This document shows positions 42,341-48,735 of a stretch of 50,678 nt of DNA, in pieces (positions within the stretch are counted from its first letter, which is position 1; each line of letters begins with the position of its first letter). The notes beneath the pieces are model-generated. The model searched no databases. It was not told where the DNA came from and saw only the letters and a list, made by a program, of their open reading frames with translations. A program made the translations under genes and the position numbers. Origin of the DNA: Actinomycetes bacterium (GTDB lineage: Bacteria; Actinomycetota; Acidimicrobiia; Acidimicrobiales; UBA8190); assembly GCA_021803325.1 (NCBI GenBank), contig JAJZLP010000202.1:2101-52778 (forward strand), in the 5' to 3' direction.

Positions 42341-43002
42341 GTGGCTGGTCCGTGCCGGGGCTCGCCGTGTGGGGCGGCCGTCCGGTGGTCCGCAGGTGCG
42401 CCGACACGGCGCCCCGGCACCGTGCCGTGCTCAATGGCACCGTCCAATCCATCGAGGTGCACCGCGCGCTCGACGGGACTCCGTCGTTCGATGCTGTGCT
42501 GGCCGACGGGACCGGCAGTGTGGTCGTGCGCTGGCTGGGTCGCCGGGCCGTGGCCGGTGTGGAGCCGGGGAGCCGCCTCACGGTCGAGGGCACCGTGCTG
42601 GCGCATCGTGGTCGGTTGATGATCCTGAACCCGCTGTTCCAGCACGGCTCGCCGGTCGGCGGGCTGCAGGCCGCTGGGAGCGCGGCGTGCAGCCCGGGTG
42701 GCACGTCGGCAGGGTTGCACCGGAGCGCAGGGTCGGCGCGACGTGGCGAGCCGGCCGACACCGGGTATGGGTGGGTGCTGCCAGGCGGCTCGCCGGGCAC
42801 TGTGCCACCCGGCGGTGGTCGGTTGGGACCCGGGTCTTCAGCTGGCGGCCCGCCTGGCGCCGTGCCGCCCGGCGAGGGTCGGTCGGGCACCGTAGCGCGA
42901 CCGGGGGGTCAGTCGGCTGCCGCACGGGGGGGAACCGGACTGTCCGGCCCTGATGGCTCTGTTGCTGGCGACGACTGGTCGGTGTCGTCGGCAAGTTGGT
43001 AG
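42337..43002 (+). CDS. OB-fold protein translationally coupled to kdpC
   Basis: A 221-aa protein. Residues of about 25-110 form an OB-fold (NGTVQSIEVHRALDGTPSFD, SVVVRWLGRRAVAGVEPGSR, LTVEGTVLAHRGRLMILNPL) like the small actinobacterial OB-fold proteins found next to TrkA-type K+ uptake genes (for example Rv2694c). Residues of about 115-221 are Gly/Pro/Ser-rich with imperfect repeats and no domain. The ATG overlaps the kdpC stop. The 3' end overlaps the convergent kdpE by 94 bp, so the low-complexity tail may be partly an artefact of an eroded stop codon. A role in K+ homeostasis is inferred from context only. Confidence 0.72.
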   Translation: MSGWSVPGLAVWGGRPVVRRCADTAPRHRAVLNGTVQSIEVHRALDGTPSFDAVLADGTGSVVVRWLGRRAVAGVEPGSRLTVEGTVLAHRGRLMILNPLFQHGSPVGGLQAAGSAACSPGGTSAGLHRSAGSARRGEPADTGYGWVLPGGSPGTVPPGGGRLGPGSSAGGPPGAVPPGEGRSGTVARPGGQSAAARGGTGLSGPDGSVAGDDWSVSSASW

Positions 43003-43658
43003 CCGATGCCTGGATGGGTGCGGAGCACGGCTCCTGCCGGGCCCAGCTTGCGGCGCAACCGGTGCGCGTACACGCGCAGGTAGTTCGATTCGGTGCCGAA
43101 CCCGGGTCCCCAGACGGCTTGCAGCAACATGTGGTGGGTGCACACCTTGCCGGCGTGGCGAGCCAGATAGGCGAGCAGGTCGAACTCGCGAGCGGTGAGA
43201 TCGAGGACCGCGCCGTCAACAGTGGCCGTGTGGTGGGCGAGGTCGACCTGCAGGCGGCCCACGCTCACCTCAGCCGGATCGCCCGGTTGGGTTCGAGCGG
43301 CACCGTGGCGCAACGCGACGCGCAGCCGGGCCTGCAGCTCGGCCATGCCGAACGGCTTGGTCACATAGTCGTCGGCACCGCTGTCGAGGGCAGCCACCTT
43401 GTGCTCCTCGTCGCCGGCCGCCGACAGGACAACGAGCGGAACGTCCGACCACTGCCGAACACGTCGGCAGACGTCGATGCCGTCGATGTCGGGCAGGCCG
43501 AGGTCGAGCACGACGGCGTCGGGCTGGGTCAGTGCCACCTGGGCCACAGCGTCCTCACCGGTCCGGGCTACGACCACGTCGTGGCCGCGTGCCGTCAGGG
43601 CGATGCGCAGCGCCCGTACCAGGGCGGGATCGTCGTCGACGAGAAGCAGGCGTGCCAT
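42909..43658 (-). CDS. kdpE: Response regulator KdpE (OmpR/PhoB family)
   Basis: A 249-aa response regulator. The receiver domain covers 1-120 with the acidic pair D8-D10, phospho-acceptor D52 (VVLDLGLPDIDG) and K101 (YVTKPFGM). The winged helix covers about 130-225 (LTAREFDLLAYLARHAGKV, SNYLRVYAHRLRRKLG, THPGIGYQL). About 24 extra Pro/Ser-rich residues follow the normal end and overlap the OB-fold gene on the other strand. It begins 3 bp after the kdpD-C stop, so the two are co-transcribed. Expected to activate kdpFABC when K+ is low. Confidence 0.92.
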   Translation of the reverse strand: MARLLLVDDDPALVRALRIALTARGHDVVVARTGEDAVAQVALTQPDAVVLDLGLPDIDGIDVCRRVRQWSDVPLVVLSAAGDEEHKVAALDSGADDYVTKPFGMAELQARLRVALRHGAARTQPGDPAEVSVGRLQVDLAHHTATVDGAVLDLTAREFDLLAYLARHAGKVCTHHMLLQAVWGPGFGTESNYLRVYAHRLRRKLGPAGAVLRTHPGIGYQLADDTDQSSPATEPSGPDSPVPPRAAAD

Positions 43659-43661
43659 CGG

Positions 43662-45587
43662 TCAGCTCGACCCCGCTTCGCATGCGGGGGCCGAGGTGCC
43701 TGGCCGTTGAGCACCGGCGATCGAACCAAGCCGAACGCTCGACGCATGTGGCTGCTCGTCACTGACTGCTGCTTCAGCTGCTGCTTCGGCTCGCGCTTCG
43801 GCTTGCCCGCTTGGCCCGTGTGGGTGTGCACGCCCGGCAGTGCTGTCACGTTCTGTGCCCACGGAACCATCGTCGACGGGAGCGGCCGGCAGCGCAAACG
43901 AGAAACGGGCGCCGCCGCCGGGGTTGTCCTCGAGGATCAAGGTGCGCCCGTGGGCGGCAACGAAAGCATGGGCAATGGTGAGGCCCAGACCGCTCCGCAC
44001 GGGACCGGCGGCCGCCTCGCCGGTGGCCGGGCTCGCAGAGCGCGAGGCGTGAGACGTTCGTCGGCTGCTGGCTCCGGCGGATCCGGTTGTCGGGTTTCCG
44101 CCGGTGGCGGTGGCGGTGGCGGTGGCGGTGGCGGTGCCGGGCCCGGTGGCTGCTGCGGTGGCAAGACCGGTGCCGGTGGCGGCTGCGGTGGCGGGATCGG
44201 TGGCGGTGGCTGGGCCGGGATCGGCAGCTGCTCCGTCGTCAGTGCCGGTTCGCACGGTTCCTGCGGGCTCAGGTCCGGCCGGGGTACGCAGGCGGAACGC
44301 GTCCAGACGTGTTCCTCGGGCGACGCCGGGTCCCCGGTCGACGACGGAGACCACGACGTCGTCGCCCTGCGCTCGGGCGTGCACCTCCACCGCTCCGGGC
44401 GAAAAGCGCAACGCGTTGTCGAGGAGGTTGACGAGGACCTGTCCGATGAGCGTGTGGTCGGCCTCCACCGGAGGTACGTCGGCTGCGACGTCTGCTGCCA
44501 CCGGTGGGTTCCCGAGCGTGGCCAGGGCTTCGGCCAGCAGGTCGTGGACCGGTACGGCGTCACGGTGGACGGCGAGGGTGCCGGCTTCGATGCGGTTGAT
44601 GTCGAGCAGGTTCGCCACCAGGCGGTCGAGCCGGTCGGCTTGCGCTTCGGCCAGGCCGAGAAGCTCGGCCCGGTCCTCGCCCGACAGGTGCTTGCCGGAC
44701 TCGCGCAGCTCCGACAGGGACGCCTTGATGGTGGCGAGCGGCGTTCTGAGGTCGTGCGAGACGGTTCGCAGGAGCGCCCGGCGCGCCTGGTCCTGGACCT
44801 CCAGGACCTCTGTTCGCAGCGCCTGATGGTGCAGGCGGGACCGTTCGACAGCAATCGCAGCCTGGTTGGCGAACGTGGCGAGGAGCTGCCGGTCATGGCG
44901 GTCGGCGGGGGCTGGCGCGATGGCCAGCATGCCCGCCGGGATGTCACCGGTCACCAGCGCAACGGCGACCGGCTGCTGGGAATGGCTGGACCCACCGGGC
45001 TCGGCGAGGAGGTGCACGGGCGTACCGGCGTCTCCGGCGACCGAGGCGACCTCGGAGAGCGACACGTCGGTTCCCGCTGTCGCCGCGACCTGCAGACCGT
45101 CGTCCCCGGGGACGAGCAGGGCCACCCATCGGGGATGAAACGCGTGGACCACCATGTCGACGATGCGCTGGGCGAGATCTGGCTGGTCGGCGCTCAGGGC
45201 CTCGGAGAGCTCGAAGAGCCGGCGAGTCTGGTGCTCGCGGCGGCGGGCTTCCGCCCGGGCATGGCGCTGGTCGGCAACGACAGCGGCGACCAGCACCAGG
45301 ACGACGACGTAGACGACCAGTGCGACCCAGTTCTGCGCGGCCCCGACGGCGAGGGTGCCGTAGGGCGGGATGAAGACCAGGTCGTAGGCGACGAAGCCGG
45401 CACCCACGGCGACCACGCCTGCAGCCAGGCCCCCGACGACCACGGCGGCGACCACCGGCACTACGAGGACGAGCCCTGCGGATGCGACGCTCAGGTGATC
45501 GCGCAGGGGCACCATGGCGGCGGACAGGACTGCGACCAGGCCGACGGCCAGGATGGTGCCCAGAATGGTCCGGCGGTCCAGACGCAT
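43662..45587 (-). CDS. kdpD: Sensor histidine kinase, C-terminal half of KdpD as a separate protein
   Basis: A 641-aa kinase. Residues 5-110 are the four-span DUF4118 module of KdpD, 130-280 a GAF-like domain, then HisKA (LLRTVSHDLRTPLATIKASL) and HATPase_c. The N box is QVLVNLLDNALRFSP and the G1 box DRGPGV at D417. The ATP lid between G1 and the G2 box (SGLGLTIAHAF, about residue 533) holds about 110 residues of Ala/Thr/Gly/Pro repeats instead of the usual 25-30. A further 65 disordered residues end the protein. The ATG at 45587 has GGGAG 6 nt upstream. The KdpD input domain is missing here and is encoded by the divergent gene at 45673. Confidence 0.88.
   Translation of the reverse strand: MRLDRRTILGTILAVGLVAVLSAAMVPLRDHLSVASAGLVLVVPVVAAVVVGGLAAGVVAVGAGFVAYDLVFIPPYGTLAVGAAQNWVALVVYVVVLVLVAAVVADQRHARAEARRREHQTRRLFELSEALSADQPDLAQRIVDMVVHAFHPRWVALLVPGDDGLQVAATAGTDVSLSEVASVAGDAGTPVHLLAEPGGSSHSQQPVAVALVTGDIPAGMLAIAPAPADRHDRQLLATFANQAAIAVERSRLHHQALRTEVLEVQDQARRALLRTVSHDLRTPLATIKASLSELRESGKHLSGEDRAELLGLAEAQADRLDRLVANLLDINRIEAGTLAVHRDAVPVHDLLAEALATLGNPPVAADVAADVPPVEADHTLIGQVLVNLLDNALRFSPGAVEVHARAQGDDVVVSVVDRGPGVARGTRLDAFRLRTPAGPEPAGTVRTGTDDGAAADPGPATATDPATAAATGTGLATAAATGPGTATATATATATGGNPTTGSAGASSRRTSHASRSASPATGEAAAGPVRSGLGLTIAHAFVAAHGRTLILEDNPGGGARFSFALPAAPVDDGSVGTERDSTAGRAHPHGPSGQAEARAEAAAEAAVSDEQPHASSVRLGSIAGAQRPGTSAPACEAGSS
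44103..44138. repeat. Hexanucleotide microsatellite in the kinase ATP lid
   Basis: Five exact GGTGGC units plus one variant, encoding alternating Ala-Thr on the minus strand inside the low-complexity insertion of the kinase. Flanking sequence on both sides is a degraded form of the same pattern. Confidence 0.9.
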
Positions 45588-45672
45588 GCATGCTCCCGGT
45601 CGAGGCGGCTGGGCCAAGCCCTGCCGATGCAGCCGATCCTACCGAGCGGTTCCGTACAACCAGGAGGCGACG

Positions 45673-46842
45673 ATGCCCGAGCCCGATGACGGTGCTCTGG
45701 TCCGGCAAGCTGGCGCAGGCGCGCCGAGCGACTTGGACGTGACCCCTGCGGGTCGATTCCGCGTCTATCTCGGAGCGGTCGCCGGTGTGGGCAAGACCTG
45801 CGCCATGTTGGACGAAGGCCAGCGCCGCCGCCAGCGTGGCACCGACGTGGTGGTCGGCTTCGTGGAGACCCACGGTCGGCCGTTCACCGTGGAGCGCCTT
45901 GCCGGGCTCGAGGTCGTTCCGCGTCGCGAGGTGGTTCACCGCGGCGTCACGTTCGGCGAGATGGACCTTGACGCCGTCCTCGCCCGTCGGCCCCAGGTCG
46001 CGCTGGTCGATGAGCTCGCGCACACCAACGTGCCGGGGTCCGGTCCCCACGAAAAGCGGTGGGAGGACGTGCTGAGCCTCCTCGATGCCGGCATTGCGGT
46101 CGTCACGACGGTGAACGTGCAGCACCTCGAATCGTTGGCCGACGCCGTCGAGCGCATCACCGGCGTTCCCGTGCGAGAGCGCGTGCCGGATTGGGTGGTG
46201 CGGCGAGCCGACCAGATCGAGCTGGTGGACTCGTCGGCCGACCAGCTCCGTCGCCGGATGGTGCACGGCAACATCTACGCCGCGGCCAAAGTTCCCGATG
46301 CGCTCAACGGGTTCTTTCGCACGACGAACCTCGTCGCCCTGCGAGAGCTGGCGTTGCGTTTCGTGGCGGACGAGACCGAGGAAGAGCTGCTGGCGAGCTT
46401 CCCCGGAGCTGTGCCTGCGGCGCCGTTCGACACCGCGGAGCGGATCCTGGTGGCCGTGACCGGGGCGCCGGGGACCGGAGCCGTGGTGCGCAGGGCGGCC
46501 CGCATCGCGGCACGGGCCAAGGCCGACCTGCACGTCGTGCACGTGGCTGTAGGTGATGGGGTGGCGGGCGACGGTGGGCAGGTCCTGCGAGAGCTCCGCC
46601 GGCTGGCCGAGGACGTGGGGGGGCGGTGGACGGAGCTCACCGCCGACGACCCGGCCCTGGCGCTCGTCGCCTATGCGCAGGAGCACCAGATCACCCAGAT
46701 CGTGCTGGGATCGACGAACCAGAGCCGGTGGCACCAAGCCGTGCGCGGCTCCGTCGTCCAGCGGGTCCTGCGGTTCGCCGCCGCGGCCGAGGTTGACGTG
46801 CACGTGATCGCTCGGAGGGTGCCGCCACCGGGCGAGGGTTGA
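45673..46842 (+). CDS. KdpD N-terminal sensor domain plus Usp domain as a stand-alone protein
   Basis: A 389-aa cytoplasmic protein. Residues of about 17-230 form the KdpD family domain, with a Walker A-like loop (GAVAGVGKTCAML) and Walker B (VALVDELAHTNVPGS). Residues of about 255-385 form a universal-stress-protein domain (ILVAVTGAPGTGAVVRRAAR). There is no membrane span or kinase domain; those are in the divergent protein ending at 43662. Together they equal one full KdpD. AGGAGG precedes the ATG by 5 nt. The Ser-x-Ser ... Phe-x-Ala-x-Tyr signature described for cyclic-di-AMP binding in some KdpD Usp domains is not evident. Confidence 0.88.
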   Translation: MPEPDDGALVRQAGAGAPSDLDVTPAGRFRVYLGAVAGVGKTCAMLDEGQRRRQRGTDVVVGFVETHGRPFTVERLAGLEVVPRREVVHRGVTFGEMDLDAVLARRPQVALVDELAHTNVPGSGPHEKRWEDVLSLLDAGIAVVTTVNVQHLESLADAVERITGVPVRERVPDWVVRRADQIELVDSSADQLRRRMVHGNIYAAAKVPDALNGFFRTTNLVALRELALRFVADETEEELLASFPGAVPAAPFDTAERILVAVTGAPGTGAVVRRAARIAARAKADLHVVHVAVGDGVAGDGGQVLRELRRLAEDVGGRWTELTADDPALALVAYAQEHQITQIVLGSTNQSRWHQAVRGSVVQRVLRFAAAAEVDVHVIARRVPPPGEG

Positions 46843-46867
46843 CAAGTTACTGGTATGTCAGTAGACA
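46839..46867 (+). promoter_or_regulatory. Promoter-like site inside a long non-coding stretch
   Basis: TTGACA (46839-46844, overlapping the upstream stop codon), 17 bp, then TAGACA (46862-46867) with AAT continuing. An inverted repeat TACTG-GTATGT-CAGTA lies between the two elements. The general look matches the gntR promoter at 28852. Confidence 0.45.
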
Positions 46868-47416
46868 ATGAGCCGTCGGGTGGGCACAGGCACCGACCGC
46901 CACGGCGGTTTGCGCCAGCCCGCTGGACAACCGGGTTTCAGGTGTGGCCAAAGGGGGAGCGCAGGGGCTCGACGGCGACAGGGAACCAGGTGTGCCGGCG
47001 TTCGCGCCGGTCGGCGCCGGAGGAGGACGGGGGTCGGGGGGCTCTCGTCCGGAACCGGCGAACGTCAGGGGGGGAAGCACCGGTGCTCGGCTCGCTGCAG
47101 TGAGCCGAGCACCGGGAACATGGGGATCGTGCGCGCTGGCTGCCGGGGAGCAGCCGCGTCGTGCCCGCCGGGTGCGGTGCGAGCCGGCGTTGGGCACCAT
47201 GACCTGGTTGACCGGTCTCGGCGGGAGGTGCCCCCCGCCGGGGCTGGTCGACCGGACAGCACCGGATGTTCCTCCGATCTCGTTGGCCCAATCCTCGGTG
47301 GATCTGCGCCCGAGCAGCACGGCAGCGCACGGTGAGGTCAACGCTCTCGGAGCTAAGCCACCGGTCCGTGCGGCCGCGACGAACGCCGGAACCGGTCCGT
47401 CTGGACTGCTCGGCGG
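46868..47416. other. Non-coding stretch before the antiporter gene, possible structured RNA
   Basis: No protein frame is believable here: all open frames are Arg/Gly-rich without a start signal. It contains a UUCG-loop hairpin (CCGGCG-TTCG-CGCCGG, 46995-47010), a long hairpin at 47080-47115 and another small stem near 47221-47240. A transcript from the promoter-like site at 46839 to the 47115 hairpin would be about 240 nt. Confidence 0.3.
47080..47115 (+). terminator. Strong 14-bp hairpin
   Basis: CCGGTGCTCGGCTC (47080-47093) pairs perfectly with GAGCCGAGCACCGG (47102-47115) across an 8-nt loop. It is the longest perfect stem I found in the window and sits about 240 nt after a promoter-like site. 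Confidence 0.55.
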
Positions 47417-47422
47417 TAGCAT
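47417..47422 (+). promoter_or_regulatory. -10 box for leaderless antiporter gene
   Basis: TAGCAT, 8 nt (CGCCCGTC), then GTG at 47431. Confidence 0.5.
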
Positions 47423-47430
47423 CGCCCGTC

Positions 47431-48585
47431 GTGGCCGGTGAACCGGGGCGTGCGCAACACGGCGGTGGCCTCGGGCATGGCCGGTCTGACGGCGCCGTCG
47501 CGCCCGGTGGCACCGGGCGATCAGCGATCGGATGGCGCCGCGGGGACACCGTCACCCTAGCGGCCGCTGTCGCCGCCTCCCTCGCCGCCACAGGGGCCGC
47601 GGCTTCCGGCATGGGCGCCGTCGGTGGGTTCATCGTCCAGGCAACGGCACTGGCCTGCCTGGCTGCTCTTGTCAGCCGGACGGTCGAACAGCTCGGTCTG
47701 CGCTGGTCGCCAGCGGCCACCGGGATCGTGCAGGCCACCGTGGGAAACCTGCCGGAGCTGCTGTTCGGCATCTTCGCGCTCAGAGCCGGCCTCACGTCGG
47801 TCGTCCAGGCTGCGCTGGTCGGCTCGGTGCTCGCCAACGTCCTGCTCGTCCTCGGTCTGTCGTTCACCGTCGGTGGGCTGCGCCATGGAACGCAGCGGTT
47901 CGTCGCAGCAGACGCCCGGACCAGTGCGGTGCTGCTGCTCGTGGCTGCCTCGGTGGTGGCTGTGCCCTCGGTGACGGCGCTGGCCCACACGCCAGCTGCC
48001 GCGCACGAGCACGCGCTGTCCGACGTCGCGTCGGTGGTCTTGCTGGTGGCGTACGCCGCAGCGCTGGTCGCCAGCTTGCGGTCGAGTGGCGGATCCGGGC
48101 CTCGGCTGGTCCCGGAAGGTGCCTGGCCGGTGTCGTTGGCACTCGGGGTGCTCGTCGCAGGAGCTGGCGCGGCGACACTCGTGTCGGAGTGGTTGGTGTC
48201 CGATCTCCGCCCGGCGATCCACCTCCTGGGGATGTCGTCGACGTTTGCCGGGGTGGTGGTCGTCGCGATCGCCGGCAATGCCGTCGAGCACGTCGGCGGC
48301 GTCGTGCTCGCGGCCAAGGACCGGACGGATCATGCCCTCGCTGTGATCCTGCAGAGCCCGATCCAGGTGCTGCTCGGCGTCTTCCCGCTCCTGGTGCTGC
48401 TCGGTCCTGTCCTCGGCGGGGGGCTCACGTTGGCGCTGCCCACACTGCTGCTCATCGGGCTCGCCGTGGGTTCGGTAGTGACCGTCGCGGTCGTGGTCGA
48501 CGGCGAGTCCACGTGGCTCGAAGGCCTGTGCTTGATGGGTCTGTACATCGTGGTGGCAGCCGCGGCCTGGTGGCATGTCGGATGA
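47431..48585 (+). CDS. Calcium/cation:proton antiporter (CaCA superfamily, Cax/ChaA-like)
   Basis: A 384-aa membrane transporter expected to export Ca2+ (possibly Na+ or K+) in exchange for protons. About eleven spans carry the two inverted alpha-repeats of the family: VGNLPELLFGIFALRAG in the first half and AGNAVEHVGGVVLAAKDR in the second. Between them is a loop with a His/Glu-containing segment (TPAAAHEHALSD). About 45 polar residues precede the first span. The GTG at 47431 is chosen from the TAGCAT box 8 nt upstream; the frame upstream of it does not look coding. The ion specificity is inferred from the motifs. Confidence 0.83.
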   Translation: MAGEPGRAQHGGGLGHGRSDGAVAPGGTGRSAIGWRRGDTVTLAAAVAASLAATGAAASGMGAVGGFIVQATALACLAALVSRTVEQLGLRWSPAATGIVQATVGNLPELLFGIFALRAGLTSVVQAALVGSVLANVLLVLGLSFTVGGLRHGTQRFVAADARTSAVLLLVAASVVAVPSVTALAHTPAAAHEHALSDVASVVLLVAYAAALVASLRSSGGSGPRLVPEGAWPVSLALGVLVAGAGAATLVSEWLVSDLRPAIHLLGMSSTFAGVVVVAIAGNAVEHVGGVVLAAKDRTDHALAVILQSPIQVLLGVFPLLVLLGPVLGGGLTLALPTLLLIGLAVGSVVTVAVVVDGESTWLEGLCLMGLYIVVAAAAWWHVG

Positions 48586-48680
48586 GCCCAGCCGCTGTGC
48601 GCCGGAGCGGTCTGCTGTGTGGTGGTGCGCGTGTCGGGAGCCGGCGGGGAGCGGCAACGTCAGCGCTGGCCGTGGCCGGA

Positions 48681-48686
48681 TAGGAT
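48681..48686 (+). promoter_or_regulatory. Candidate -10 box for the last gene
   Basis: TAGGAT, about 50 nt before the GTG at 48736; the leader would contain the G-rich ribosome-binding site at 48725-48732. Confidence 0.4.
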
Positions 48687-48735
48687 GACAGGGCCAGCCC
48701 GACGGCGACGCCACCGGGTGCGGCAGGGGGGGTTC

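Noticed and set aside
46930-47416. A yybP-ykoY-like (Mn2+) or other riboswitch upstream of the cation antiporter, suggested by AAAGGGGGAGCGC near 46950 and GGAGCTAAGCC near 47350
   Set aside because: The conserved helices of known riboswitch classes are not there in order, and the antiporter has a TAGCAT box 8 nt before its GTG, which makes a long regulatory leader unlikely.
46847-47422. Open frames on both strands between the KdpD input gene and the antiporter (up to 191 codons)
   Set aside because: No translation signal, no domain and amino-acid composition typical of non-coding GC-rich DNA.
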